Shown piece after piece: positions 33,310 to 42,527 of a stretch of DNA of 64,000 nucleotides. The position numbers and the translations under genes were made by a program. The stretch is from Streptomyces parvus (lineage in GTDB: Bacteria; Actinomycetota; Actinomycetes; Streptomycetales; Streptomycetaceae). The notes beneath the pieces were generated by a model. It saw only the letters and a program-made list of their open reading frames with translations. It did no database searches and was not told the DNA's origin. The stretch covers positions 124,001-188,000 of the forward strand of contig NZ_CP135078.1 of assembly GCF_032121415.1 (NCBI RefSeq), written 5' to 3'. Within the stretch, counting starts at the first letter, position 1; each line of letters starts with the position of its first letter.

Positions 33310-34566
33310 TCAGGACTCTAGGGTCACGGGGAAGGTTTCGAGGCCGCGGACGACCCAGCGGTCGCGGTAGACGGGCGGCTCGGACACGGCCAGCCCCGGG
33401 AAACGGCGCAGTAGCCGCGGCAGCGCGATCCGCGCCTCCAGGCGGGCCAGCGGAGCGCCCAGGCAGAAGTGGCCGCCGGCGCCGAAGCTCAGCGGCCTGG
33501 TCGCCTCCGATGCGCCCCGCCGGGACGCGTAGCGGTCGGGGTCGAAGCGGCCGGGCTCGGGGTGGCGGTCGGGATCGCGATTCGCGGCAGCCAGGATCAG
33601 GATCAGCTTGGAGCCCGCCGGTACGGGCAGGCCCAGCAGGTCGACGTCCTCGGCAGCCCACCGGCTGGTGACGTGGACCGGCGGCTCGAACCGGAGGATC
33701 TCCTCGACATAGCCATCGGCGAAGTCCGCTTCGGCCCGCAGCCGGGCCGCGTACGCCCGCTGTTCGAGGGCGATCATCACCCCATGGCCGATCAGAAAGC
33801 TCGTGGTCTCGAATCCGGCCGTGAGCAGCACCATCATGGTGCCCATCAGTTCGTCGTGGTCCAGGCGCCCGGGAGAGGCGTCGTGGGCCTCGGCGAGCAG
33901 GGTGACCAGGTCGTCGGCCGGGGTGCGGCGGCGATGCTCCAGGAGGTCGTCGAAGTAGGCGCTCATCTCGTCCATGGCGGTGTCGGCCCCCGTGAGCGCG
34001 GCGGGATCGGTGAAGCCGTCCGTCGCCACGGCGACCCGGGAGGCCATGTCGCGGAACCACACCTGGTCCTTCTCCGGGAAGCCGATCATCTCGCTGATCA
34101 CCGCGACGGGCAGCCGGGCGGCGAACTCGGCGATGAGGTCGACCGGGGAGCCGTCGGAGCCGAGCCGCGCCATACGGTCGAGGAGCCGGTCGGTCATGTC
34201 CTCGATCACCCCATGCATCCGGCGCACCTTGGGCGGGGTGAACGCGAAGCTCACCACTTGGCGCAACCGGCCATGATCGGGCGGGTTGCTGTAGAGCATG
34301 GAGCTTGTGAACCCCCGGACCGAGGAGTGCGACCGCCACGAAGGGAAGACGACGTCGTAGCTCCTGGCATCCTGTACGCGCAGGGCAGGTTCCCGCAGCG
34401 CCCGGTCGCACGCGTCGTGGCCGACCACCACGAAGCGGCCGGGCTTCGCGGGGACCGCCTGTCCGTGTGCGCGGATCGCCTCGTAGAGGGGGTAGGGGTC
34501 CTGACGCCCGCGCACCGTGCCCAGCGTGTCGAGCGCCTCCATCGGCGACATGACCATGCCGGCCAT
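33310..34566 (-). CDS. Cytochrome P450 (class I, actinobacterial type)
   Basis: Encodes 418 residues from ATG with GGAGAG five bases upstream. Typical bacterial P450 pattern: DPPDHGRLR-like SNPPDHGRLRQVVSFAF, I-helix LLTAGFETTSFL (Phe where His is usual in AGHETT), ExxR in EEILRFEPPVHVTSR, and the haem loop FGAGGHFCLG with Cys368. It needs a separate ferredoxin system, none of which is seen in the window. It follows the O-methyltransferase gene by 57 bp on the same strand. In the C-1027 model a P450 (SgcD3) and an O-methyltransferase (SgcD2) act on the anthranilate-derived moiety, so this pair may do the same here. That link is by analogy of context only. Confidence 0.93.
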   Translation of the reverse strand: MAGMVMSPMEALDTLGTVRGRQDPYPLYEAIRAHGQAVPAKPGRFVVVGHDACDRALREPALRVQDARSYDVVFPSWRSHSSVRGFTSSMLYSNPPDHGRLRQVVSFAFTPPKVRRMHGVIEDMTDRLLDRMARLGSDGSPVDLIAEFAARLPVAVISEMIGFPEKDQVWFRDMASRVAVATDGFTDPAALTGADTAMDEMSAYFDDLLEHRRRTPADDLVTLLAEAHDASPGRLDHDELMGTMMVLLTAGFETTSFLIGHGVMIALEQRAYAARLRAEADFADGYVEEILRFEPPVHVTSRWAAEDVDLLGLPVPAGSKLILILAAANRDPDRHPEPGRFDPDRYASRRGASEATRPLSFGAGGHFCLGAPLARLEARIALPRLLRRFPGLAVSEPPVYRDRWVVRGLETFPVTLES

Positions 34567-34623
34567 ATGCTCTCTCCTTGTCTGCCGTGACCCGCGTCGC
34601 GTTCGGCCGGGGCCCCGCGCCGG

Positions 34624-35628
34624 TCAGACCACGGACATCTGGATGATCGCGGAAGGACCTGCGGGGTGGACGGCGGCCACCCGGAGCCCGGCCCGGCCGG
34701 CGAGCTCCTCGAACTCGTCGACGCCGCGCTCCTTGGCTCCATAGACGCACAGCATGCGCAGGTCCATGCCGGTGTGCGGGGTGTCACCCGCCGAGCCGGT
34801 CGACTCGATCACGAACACCGACCCCGTCCGCCCCGCCGCCTCGGCGCAGCGTCGCAGGATCGCGACGGACGCCTCGTCGTCCCAGTCGTGCAGGACCAGG
34901 GACAGGACATAGGCGCCCGCGCCGGCGGGAAGGGGATCGAAGAAGCTCCCCGAGACCGCGTTCGCCCGGTCGTCCAGTCCGGACGCCGCGAACGACTCCT
35001 TGGCACGCTGCACCGCATCGGGCAGGTCCAGGACCGTGCCGCGCAGCGACGGAAAGGCGGTCAGCAGCGCGATCAACAGGGATCCGTCACCGCCTCCGAG
35101 GTCGATCACATGACCGGTGCTCGCCCAGTCGAAGCCGGCCACCACGGCCGGGGCGCGGGTGGCGACGTCCTGTCCGAGCAGCCGGTTGAAGGATTCCGCG
35201 CGGCGGGGGTCGTCCGCCAGGTCCTCCCAGAAGGAACGGCCGTAGCGCAGGGGGAAAGCTGCCTTCCCGGTCCGAACGCTGTGCAGCAGGTCGACGAACG
35301 ACAGCTCGCCCCGCCCCGCCCCCTCCATGTCGAACCAGGCCCGGACGCCGGCGGGGTGGTCCGCGCACAACGGCCGGCCCAGGGGCGTCAGCGTGTACCG
35401 GCCGAGTTCGTCACGGTCCAGCAGGCCCCGGACGGTGAGGTAGCGCAGGAGCCGGTCGAGAGAGTCCTCGTGCACGGCCGCCGCGGCGGCGAGTTGGCCG
35501 GCGGTGTGCGCCCCTGCCGTGATGTGGTCGGCGATGCGCAGTGTCGCTGCGACGCGCACGGCCATCGGAGTACCCAGGTTCGCCATCGACCACAGTTCGG
35601 CGGCCTTGCCGTCCTCATCGCCCAACAC
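34624..35628 (-). CDS. sgcD2: SAM-dependent O-methyltransferase (SgcD2-like)
   Basis: Encodes 334 residues from a GTG with GAAGGA six bases upstream; a longer frame from ATG at 35700 has no ribosome site. The N-terminal dimerisation domain (LWSMANLGTPMAVRVAATLRIADHI) with winged-helix (LDRLLRYLTVRGLL) precedes the Rossmann domain with VIDLGGGDGSLLIALL as SAM motif and VLDLPDAV as acidic loop. LHDWDDE carries the His that acts as base in this plant-COMT-like class, followed by IESTG. The family methylates phenolic or enol hydroxyls. It stands directly upstream of the P450 in the same operon. A hairpin at 35718 separates it from the MMPL gene before it. Confidence 0.9.
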   Translation of the reverse strand: MLGDEDGKAAELWSMANLGTPMAVRVAATLRIADHITAGAHTAGQLAAAAAVHEDSLDRLLRYLTVRGLLDRDELGRYTLTPLGRPLCADHPAGVRAWFDMEGAGRGELSFVDLLHSVRTGKAAFPLRYGRSFWEDLADDPRRAESFNRLLGQDVATRAPAVVAGFDWASTGHVIDLGGGDGSLLIALLTAFPSLRGTVLDLPDAVQRAKESFAASGLDDRANAVSGSFFDPLPAGAGAYVLSLVLHDWDDEASVAILRRCAEAAGRTGSVFVIESTGSAGDTPHTGMDLRMLCVYGAKERGVDEFEELAGRAGLRVAAVHPAGPSAIIQMSVV

Positions 35629-35717
35629 GGCTCTTCCTTCCGGGACATCGGCCTTCGGCCGGTGGGCCACCATCGTGACGCCAAGTCTCGGGCGTCCCAT
35701 CTTCTGGGTTGCTCAGT

Positions 35718-35759
35718 CGTACGGCGGGCGGCCCGGGGGAACCGGCCGCCCGCCGTACG
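35718..35759 (-). terminator. Strong hairpin between MMPL and methyltransferase genes
   Basis: CGTACGGCGGGCGGCC (35718-35733) pairs perfectly over 16 bp with 35744-35759 across a 10-nt loop. It follows the MMPL stop codon by 19 bp on the minus strand, and precedes the methyltransferase start, so it most likely ends the transporter transcript. Confidence 0.7.
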
Positions 35760-35778
35760 GGTCTCGTCGGGCCGGGGT

Positions 35779-37887
35779 TCAGCCCACGGGCTGGGACGTG
35801 CGGTCCTCACGGACGGGGGCCGGCCCCCCGGACGTCTTCGACAGCGCGCCCGGCCACCAGAACCGGGGCCCCAGATCGAGCGCCAGTGCCGGCAGGAGGA
35901 TCGTCCGGACGAGGAAGGTGTCCAGCAGGATGCCCAGGCCGACCACGACACCCATCTGAGCCATCGGCACCAGCGGTAGCGTGGCGATGACGGCGAACGT
36001 GGCGGCCAGGACCACACCGGCGCTGGTGATGACGCCCCCGGTGGTGGTCAGGCCGGTGAGCACGCCCTTGGCATGGCCGTGCAGAGCGACTTCCTCCTTC
36101 ACACGGTGCATGAGGAAGATGTTGTAGTCGATTCCGAGGGCGACCAGGTACACGAACCCCAGGAGCGGAACCGACCAGTCGACGCCGGCGTGTCCCATCA
36201 CGTACTCGAAGAGCAGGTTGGATGCTCCCAGGGCCGCGAAGAACGACACGACCACGGTGCCGAGCATGATCAGCGGTCCGGTGACCGAGCGCAGCAGCCA
36301 GATCAGGACGAGCAGGACCACGAGCAGGACCGCGGGGACGGTGACCCACAGGTCACGGACCGAGGCACGCTGGGTGTCCAGGCTCTGGGCGGTCGTACCG
36401 CCCACCAGGGCGTCCGTGTTGTCCCGCAGGGCATCGATGGTGTCCTTGGCCCCGCTGCTGTCGGGAACGTCCTTGAGCACCACGGACAGCAGGGTCAGCT
36501 CTCCGTCGGGAGTGGTGGGGCCGTCCTCGACGGACACCACTCCTTCGGTCCCTTCGGCCGCCCGACGGACCTCGGCCACGTCCGCGCTGGGCGCGACGAC
36601 GGTGGCGGGGTCGGAGGAGCCGGACGGGTAGTGGGCGGAGATCCGCTCCTGAGCTACGACGGACTCGGGCTTCGTCTGGAGCAGTTCGCTCTGGGTGAGT
36701 CCCATGTCGAGCCCGAGGGAGCTGAGGGCGAGAAGCCCCGTCGCGGCCAACGACAGCACCCAGGCTCGGCGCGGCCGGGCGGCCGTGACGGAACCGATGC
36801 GCTCCCAGCGGCTGTGGGACGCCGGGGCCTCGGCGGCCGCGGCCGACTCCGCTGTCCAGCGGGGCACGAAGGGCCAGAACACCCAGCGGCCCAGGATGAC
36901 CAGCAGTGCGGGCAGGATCGTGACCATGGCGAGGAAGGCGCAGACCACGCCGATCGCACCGACCAGGCCCATGGAGCGGGAGGAGTTGACGTCCGCGAGG
37001 ACCAGGCAGACGAGGCCGATGGCGATGGTGCCGGCCGAGGCCAGGATGGCCGGGCCCGACCGTCGCAGCGCAGTCTTCATGGCGACGTGCCGGTCCTGCT
37101 CGCGGCGCAGCTCCTCACGGTAGCGGGCGATGAGCAGCAGGGCGTAGTCGGTGCCGACACCGAACACGAGGACCATCAGGACGCCGGAGCTCTGCGGGTC
37201 GACCGGCAGCCCGGCGTACTTGGCAAGCATGTAGGTGCCGACCTGGGTCAGCACGGAGGCGAAGCCGACGGAGAGCAGGGGCAGCAGCCACAGGATGGGG
37301 GAGCGGTAGGTGATCAGCAGCAGGATGGCGACCACGAGACCGGTGACCATCATCAGCATGGAGTCGAGGGACTCGAAAGCGCCGGCGGCGTCGGTCGTCG
37401 ACCCGGCGGGCCCGCCCACCTCGATGGCGACGCCCGGGGGGGCGTTGGCGTCCGCGACATCGCGGACCTTCTTCGTCGTGGCGACGATGTCGGCGTCGCT
37501 GATCAGCGGAACGACGACCATGAGCGCTCGGCCGTCCTCCGACTCCAGCGGCGCGTCGACCTTCTCGCCCTCGGCGGCCAGTTCCTGGAAGGCGGCTATG
37601 TCCTTCTCGGCCTTGGCCCGCCCCTCGGCGGGCAGCGAGCCGTCGGCACTGTAGACCACCACGGCCGGCATCAGCTCGTCGGCACGGAACTTCTCCAGTT
37701 CCTTGTTCAGCTTCGCGGACTCCGAGCTGCGCGGAAGGAAGGCGTTGGCACTGGAGTCCTGGACGTCGGCGAGCTTCCCCGCGAGGGGGCCCAGTGCCAT
37801 CGCGACAATGAGCCAGGCGGCCAGGACCAGCCACTTTCCACGTCTGTCACCGGGCACACCACTGGTGCGCTTGAACCAGGCTTGCAA
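35779..37887 (-). CDS. MMPL-family exporter
   Basis: Encodes 702 residues from a TTG with AAGGAG six bases upstream. Layout is the RND/MMPL type: TM1 at about 17-38 (WLVLAAWLIVAMALG), a large external loop to about 165, six clustered TM segments with GVGTDYALLLIARYREEL (cytoplasmic side Asp-Tyr pair), a second external loop, and a second set of TM segments with LGIDYNIFLMHRVKEEV at about 605-625, where Asp-Tyr again marks the proton path. MMPL proteins export lipids and antibiotics using proton motive force. Here it is divergent from the adenylation gene and probably removes the enediyne or an intermediate, in addition to the MFS exporters. Confidence 0.92.
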   Translation of the reverse strand: MQAWFKRTSGVPGDRRGKWLVLAAWLIVAMALGPLAGKLADVQDSSANAFLPRSSESAKLNKELEKFRADELMPAVVVYSADGSLPAEGRAKAEKDIAAFQELAAEGEKVDAPLESEDGRALMVVVPLISDADIVATTKKVRDVADANAPPGVAIEVGGPAGSTTDAAGAFESLDSMLMMVTGLVVAILLLITYRSPILWLLPLLSVGFASVLTQVGTYMLAKYAGLPVDPQSSGVLMVLVFGVGTDYALLLIARYREELRREQDRHVAMKTALRRSGPAILASAGTIAIGLVCLVLADVNSSRSMGLVGAIGVVCAFLAMVTILPALLVILGRWVFWPFVPRWTAESAAAAEAPASHSRWERIGSVTAARPRRAWVLSLAATGLLALSSLGLDMGLTQSELLQTKPESVVAQERISAHYPSGSSDPATVVAPSADVAEVRRAAEGTEGVVSVEDGPTTPDGELTLLSVVLKDVPDSSGAKDTIDALRDNTDALVGGTTAQSLDTQRASVRDLWVTVPAVLLVVLLVLIWLLRSVTGPLIMLGTVVVSFFAALGASNLLFEYVMGHAGVDWSVPLLGFVYLVALGIDYNIFLMHRVKEEVALHGHAKGVLTGLTTTGGVITSAGVVLAATFAVIATLPLVPMAQMGVVVGLGILLDTFLVRTILLPALALDLGPRFWWPGALSKTSGGPAPVREDRTSQPVG

Positions 37888-38103
37888 GGGGGGCTCCTTC
37901 GGACACGTCTCGGATTCCGCGATGGCCGGGAGTGCCGGGAAGGCCGCACTGCACGGCCGTTCCGACGCGGCCGGCGGGGGCCTCCATCGTTCCCAACTCC
38001 ACCTGGGCAACGTCAACTTCCAGATTGCGCAGTTGGTCGAACAAGGTTTGGCCGGGCCCTCCGGCGCGGTACGCGGAGCTCCGCACACAAGGAGAAGCGT
38101 CCC
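37888..38103. promoter_or_regulatory. Divergent promoter region of exporter and adenylation genes
   Basis: 216 bp between two genes read away from each other. AAGGAG before each start marks the ribosome sites. No clear operator was seen, but GGTCGAAC near 38036 resembles a StrR-type half-site. Confidence 0.35.
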
Positions 38104-40740
38104 GTGCGCCGCCGCCCCAAGATGGGCGTCGTGGCGAATGACGTGACTGTGACCGATCCGGACCGGGGGCTCCTGCCGGCCTCCGGATCTGCGGCGTTGC
38201 ACCGCTACGCGGCCTACCACGTGAGCGGCGGACTCGACCTGGACGCCCTGCGAACGGCCTGGCGGGCGGTGGCCGGGGACGGGGCTCTCGTGGACGGACC
38301 GGCCGCCGGCGAGGAGTGCGGGGACGAGGAACTCTGCGCCCGCTGGGCGGCCCGTCCCTTCGCCGAAGGTGACGCCCCCGCACGGCTCCACATCGCCCGC
38401 AGCGGTCCGCGCGCACACCTGCTTCTCCTGGTGGCCTCCCACTCCGGAGCCTGGGAAGGACCGTCCGGGGCCCTGCCGGCCGATCTTTCCGACGCGTACC
38501 GCACCGTCACCACCGGAGGACGGCCCCCCGCTCGGCCTCCTCTGCGGGCGCCCCGTGCACCTGGGCGCGAGGACCCCCCGGCGACCGCCTCCGGGCCGGT
38601 CCTGCCCGCCGACCGGAACCGTCCGCACCTGCCCCCGCACGCGGGAAGCACCGTCGCCTTCGACTGGAGTCCGGACCTCGGCTTCCGTACGGCCCGGCTC
38701 GCCGAAGCGGAACGGGTCACCCCCGCGGCCGTGGTGCTGGCCGGATTCCAGGCCCTGGTCCACCGCTATGCCGGACAGGACGACGGGACGCTGACCACCG
38801 CCTTCCGGGAGCTGCTGCGCACGACGCCGGACCCGGCGTCGGGGCCGTGCCGGATCGAGGGGGCCGACGCCGTGTTCGTCCACGAGGGCCGACAGGGCCT
38901 GCGGATACCGGGCGCCGAGGTTCGGCGGCTTTCCGTGCACAACGGCACGGCCGCCGCCGACCTGACCCTGGTGCTGCAGGACACCGCGCCCTGTGTCACC
39001 GGTTTCCTGGAGTACCGCGACGCCCTGTTCGAGCCAGCATCGGCCCGTCGGTTGCTGGAGCAACTGGCCGCCCTCCTGAGCGCCGCGACCGCTGATCCGG
39101 ACACGTCCGTGGGCGGGCTGCCGCTGGAGGACGACCGCCACCGGGACCGTGCCCTGCGCGCTTCTGACCGCCGGGTGCCCGACAGACACGTGACGCGGCC
39201 GGTGCACGTCTCAGTACGCCACCACGCCGAACACGACGGTGTCGCCGTCTCGTTCGGCGACGTGCGGACGGGCTACGCCGAACTGGCCTCGGACGCGGCC
39301 CGGGTCGCCTCGGCCCTCCTCGCGTCCGGCGCGGGGCACGGCTCGCCGGTGGCGGTGCGGATGCAGCCGGGTGCCCACCGGATCGCGGTGCTGCTGGGAG
39401 TCCTGGAAGCGGGCGCCCACCTGGCATGGTTCGCCCCGGGCGGCGGGGGCGAACGACACCGGTCGATGCTCCGCGATCTGCGCCCGGCGTGCATGGTGCT
39501 CGACGGCGGTCCGCAGGAGGACCCGTTGGCGCTCTGGTACGCCGGTGAACCGGGCGCCCGCCTGCTGGACGTCTCCCGGGTGCTCGGCCCGCCCTCCGCC
39601 ACTGCCGGCGCCACTGCCACTGCCGGGGCCCGGCCGAGCCCGGCGGACCTGGCCTACGTGGCGTTCACATCCGGCTCGACGGGGCGGCCCAAGGGGATCC
39701 TCCAGTCGCACGCCGCGCTGACCCAGTTCGCGGGCTGGATGGGCGAACGGTTCGCGATGGGGCCGGGCGCGCGGGTGGCACAGTGGGTCTCCCCGGAACA
39801 CGACCCGGCGCTGGCCGAGGTCTTCGCGACGCTCCTGGCCGGCGGGACGCTGTGTCCGGTGCCGGAGCGCGTCAGGGTGAACCCCGACAAGCTGGTGCCG
39901 TGGCTCGTCCAGGAGGGGATCACCCATCTCCAGACCGTGCCCAGCTTCGCCCGGGACCTCCTGGGAGTGATCACCGGCTCCGATCCCGCCCGGCGGCCCG
40001 ACAACCTGAGCCACCTGCTCCTGATGGGGGAGGCGCTGCCCGGCGAACTCGTGGACGGACTGCGCGCGGCCCTGCCCCGAACCCGCCTGATCAATCTCTA
40101 CGGGCCCACCGAGACGATCGCCGCGACCTGGCACGAGATCACCGGGCCGGTCACGGGCCCGGTCCCGATCGGGCACCCCCTCCCCGGCCGCCAGGTACTC
40201 GTCGTTGACGAGCACGACCGGCCGAGCCCCGCCGGCGTCACCGGCGAACTGGTGGTCCGCTCTCCGTACGTGACACCGGGGTACCTCGCCGTCGAGGGCG
40301 GCCCGGACCACAGCGCGCTGTTCGCGCCCCTCGCCGGCTTCGCCCCCGACGGTGACCGGTGGTACCGGACCGGAGATCTTGCGCGGACGCGGTTCGACGG
40401 CGCCCTGGAATTCCGGGGCCGCAGGGACTTCCAGGTCAAACTGTTCGGGAACCGCGTGGAACTCACCGAGATCGAGGCCGCGCTGAACCGTGACCCCTCG
40501 GTCCTGGAGTGCGCGGTCCTCCCCCACGTCAACGCCCAGGGCCTGGTGACCCGCCTCGCCGTGTACGTGGTGCCACGAAAGGGCGGCCAGGGGGACGTGC
40601 GTGCGGACGTCCGGGCCTGGCGTTCCCATCTGCGCGGCCAGTTCGGCCCCCTCGCGCTGCCCGCCGTCTTCACCCGCCTGACCTCACGCCTGCCGCGCAA
40701 CGCTGCGGGGAAGGTGGACCGCTCCCGGCTCACCCACTGA
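38104..40740 (+). CDS. sgcC1: NRPS adenylation enzyme with degenerate condensation domain (SgcC1-like)
   Basis: Encodes 878 residues from GTG at 38104, chosen for AAGGAG nine bases upstream; the ATG at 38122 lacks one. Residues 25-350 resemble a condensation domain shortened and without its catalytic motif: HHxxxDG is replaced by SHSGAWE at about 112-118. From about 375 a full adenylation domain follows: A3 FTSGSTGRPKG, A5 NLYGPTET, A7 YRTGDLAR, A8 GRRDFQVKLFGNRVELTEIE and A10 RNAAGKVDR with its Lys. There is no carrier domain. By analogy with SgcC1 it activates (S)-beta-tyrosine and loads it on the free-standing PCP at 42528. It is followed after 65 bp by the aminomutase that makes that substrate. 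Confidence 0.92.
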   Translation: MRRRPKMGVVANDVTVTDPDRGLLPASGSAALHRYAAYHVSGGLDLDALRTAWRAVAGDGALVDGPAAGEECGDEELCARWAARPFAEGDAPARLHIARSGPRAHLLLLVASHSGAWEGPSGALPADLSDAYRTVTTGGRPPARPPLRAPRAPGREDPPATASGPVLPADRNRPHLPPHAGSTVAFDWSPDLGFRTARLAEAERVTPAAVVLAGFQALVHRYAGQDDGTLTTAFRELLRTTPDPASGPCRIEGADAVFVHEGRQGLRIPGAEVRRLSVHNGTAAADLTLVLQDTAPCVTGFLEYRDALFEPASARRLLEQLAALLSAATADPDTSVGGLPLEDDRHRDRALRASDRRVPDRHVTRPVHVSVRHHAEHDGVAVSFGDVRTGYAELASDAARVASALLASGAGHGSPVAVRMQPGAHRIAVLLGVLEAGAHLAWFAPGGGGERHRSMLRDLRPACMVLDGGPQEDPLALWYAGEPGARLLDVSRVLGPPSATAGATATAGARPSPADLAYVAFTSGSTGRPKGILQSHAALTQFAGWMGERFAMGPGARVAQWVSPEHDPALAEVFATLLAGGTLCPVPERVRVNPDKLVPWLVQEGITHLQTVPSFARDLLGVITGSDPARRPDNLSHLLLMGEALPGELVDGLRAALPRTRLINLYGPTETIAATWHEITGPVTGPVPIGHPLPGRQVLVVDEHDRPSPAGVTGELVVRSPYVTPGYLAVEGGPDHSALFAPLAGFAPDGDRWYRTGDLARTRFDGALEFRGRRDFQVKLFGNRVELTEIEAALNRDPSVLECAVLPHVNAQGLVTRLAVYVVPRKGGQGDVRADVRAWRSHLRGQFGPLALPAVFTRLTSRLPRNAAGKVDRSRLTH

Positions 40741-40805
40741 GCCGCGCCCCACGACCCCATCCCCTGACCTGTCGTACACCGGCCTCGGCCGCTACCCATG
40801 GAGTG

Positions 40806-42425
40806 ATGGCATTGACTCAAGTCGAGACCGAGATCGTCCCGGTTTCCATCGACGGCGAGACCCTGACCGTCGAAGCCGTACGCCGCGTCGCGGAGGAACG
40901 CGCGGCGGTCGACGTACCGGCCGAATCCATCGCGAAGGCCCGGAAGAGCCGGGAGATCTTCGAGGGGATCGCCGAACAGAACATCCCCATCTACGGGGTG
41001 ACCACCGGGTACGGCGAGATGATCTACATGCAGGTCGACAAGTCGAGGGAAGTTGAGCTGCAGACCAATCTCGTCCGTAGCCACAGCGCGGGAGTCGGTC
41101 CGCTGTTCGCCGAGGACGAGGCGCGGGCGATCGTCGCCGCCCGGCTGAACACCCTGGCCAAGGGCTACTCCGCAGTGCGCCCCATCATCCTCGAACGCCT
41201 CGCGCAGTACCTGAACGAGGGCATCACCCCGGCCATACCCGAGATCGGGTCGCTGGGGGCGAGCGGCGACCTGGCCCCCCTCTCCCACGTCGCGAGCACC
41301 CTCATCGGAGAGGGCTACGTCCTGCGCGACGGACGGCCGGTGGAGACCGCCCAGGTGCTGGCCGAGCGCGGCATCGAGCCGCTCGAACTGCGCTTCAAGG
41401 AGGGCCTCGCACTGATCAACGGCACCTCCGGCATGACCGGTCTGGGCTCCCTGGTCGTCGGACGCGCCCTGGAACAGGCCCAGCAGGCCGAGATCGTCAC
41501 GGCACTGCTCATCGAGGCGGTACGCGGATCGACCAGCCCCTTCCTCGCGGAGGGGCACGACATAGCCCGGCCGCACGAGGGCCAGATCGACACCGCGGCC
41601 AACATGCGGGCCCTGATGCGGGGCAGCCAACTGACGGTCGAGCACGCCGACCTGCGCCGTGAGCTGCAGAAGGACAAGGAGGCCGGCAAAGACGTCCAGC
41701 GCTCCGAGATCTACCTGCAGAAGGCCTACTCGCTGCGGGCCATCCCGCAGGTCGTCGGGGCCGTGCGCGACACCTTGTACCACGCGCGGCACAAGCTGCG
41801 CATCGAGCTCAACTCGGCCAACGACAACCCGCTCTTCTTCGAGGGCAAGGAGATCTTCCACGGGGCGAACTTCCACGGTCAGCCGATCGCGTTCGCGATG
41901 GACTTCGTGACCATCGCGCTCACCCAGCTCGGCGTCCTGGCCGAGCGACAGATCAACCGGGTCCTCAACCGGCACCTCAGCTACGGTCTCCCGGAGTTCC
42001 TCGTCTCCGGGGACCCGGGGCTGCACAGCGGATTCGCCGGCGCCCAGTACCCGGCCACAGCGCTGGTCGCCGAGAACCGGACGATCGGCCCGGCCAGCAC
42101 CCAGAGCGTCCCGTCCAACGGGGACAACCAGGACGTGGTGAGCATGGGCCTGATCTCGGCCCGCAACGCCCGCCGGGTCCTGTCGAACAACAACAAGATC
42201 CTCGCGGTGGAGTACCTGGCCGCCGCCCAGGCGGTCGACATCTCCGGCCGGTTCGACGGCTTGAGCCCGGCGGCGAAGGCCACGTACGAAGCGGTGCGCG
42301 AGCTGGTTCCGACGCTGGGCGTCGACCGCTACATGGCCGACGACATCGAGCTGGTGGCCGACGCGCTGTCCCGCGGCGAGTTCCTCCGGGCAATCACCCG
42401 GGAGACGGACCTCAAGCTGCGCTGA
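40806..42425 (+). CDS. sgcC4: Tyrosine 2,3-aminomutase, MIO enzyme (SgcC4-like)
   Basis: Encodes 539 residues, the length of SgcC4, and reads as almost the same protein as far as I recall it. Ala152-Ser153-Gly154 (GSLGASGDLAP) cyclise to the methylidene-imidazolone prosthetic group; Tyr63 (IYGVTTGYGE) is the catalytic base; NSANDNPLF and NGDNQDVVSMG are further active-site blocks. The enzyme converts L-tyrosine to beta-tyrosine by way of 4-hydroxycinnamate. Ammonia-lyase-only relatives share these motifs, but the cluster context with adenylation, PCP and condensation partners favours the aminomutase. The transcript ends at a perfect 72-bp palindrome. Confidence 0.97.
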   Translation: MALTQVETEIVPVSIDGETLTVEAVRRVAEERAAVDVPAESIAKARKSREIFEGIAEQNIPIYGVTTGYGEMIYMQVDKSREVELQTNLVRSHSAGVGPLFAEDEARAIVAARLNTLAKGYSAVRPIILERLAQYLNEGITPAIPEIGSLGASGDLAPLSHVASTLIGEGYVLRDGRPVETAQVLAERGIEPLELRFKEGLALINGTSGMTGLGSLVVGRALEQAQQAEIVTALLIEAVRGSTSPFLAEGHDIARPHEGQIDTAANMRALMRGSQLTVEHADLRRELQKDKEAGKDVQRSEIYLQKAYSLRAIPQVVGAVRDTLYHARHKLRIELNSANDNPLFFEGKEIFHGANFHGQPIAFAMDFVTIALTQLGVLAERQINRVLNRHLSYGLPEFLVSGDPGLHSGFAGAQYPATALVAENRTIGPASTQSVPSNGDNQDVVSMGLISARNARRVLSNNNKILAVEYLAAAQAVDISGRFDGLSPAAKATYEAVRELVPTLGVDRYMADDIELVADALSRGEFLRAITRETDLKLR

Positions 42426-42428
42426 CCA

Positions 42429-42500
42429 CGCCCGGTATCACATGGCTGAGGCGGTTCACCCGGTACCGGGTGAACCGCCTCAGCCATGTGATACCGGGCG
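42429..42500. terminator. Perfect 72-bp palindrome, bidirectional terminator
   Basis: 36-bp arms pair without mismatch around 42464/42465, with no unpaired loop in the DNA, starting 3 bp after the aminomutase stop codon and ending 27 bp before the stop codon of the convergent PCP gene. In RNA the tip around GGTACC would open to a small loop. Such a stem should stop transcription from both directions. Confidence 0.8.
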
Positions 42501-42527
42501 CCGCGGGGAGACGGCGCCCGGCGCGTC

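Noticed and set aside
36073..38103. Long plus-strand frame joined to the adenylation gene
   Set aside because: It is antisense to the MMPL exporter, whose TM pattern and motifs are clear. The composition (repeats of His/Asp/Gln/Gly) is typical of a shadow frame in GC-rich DNA.
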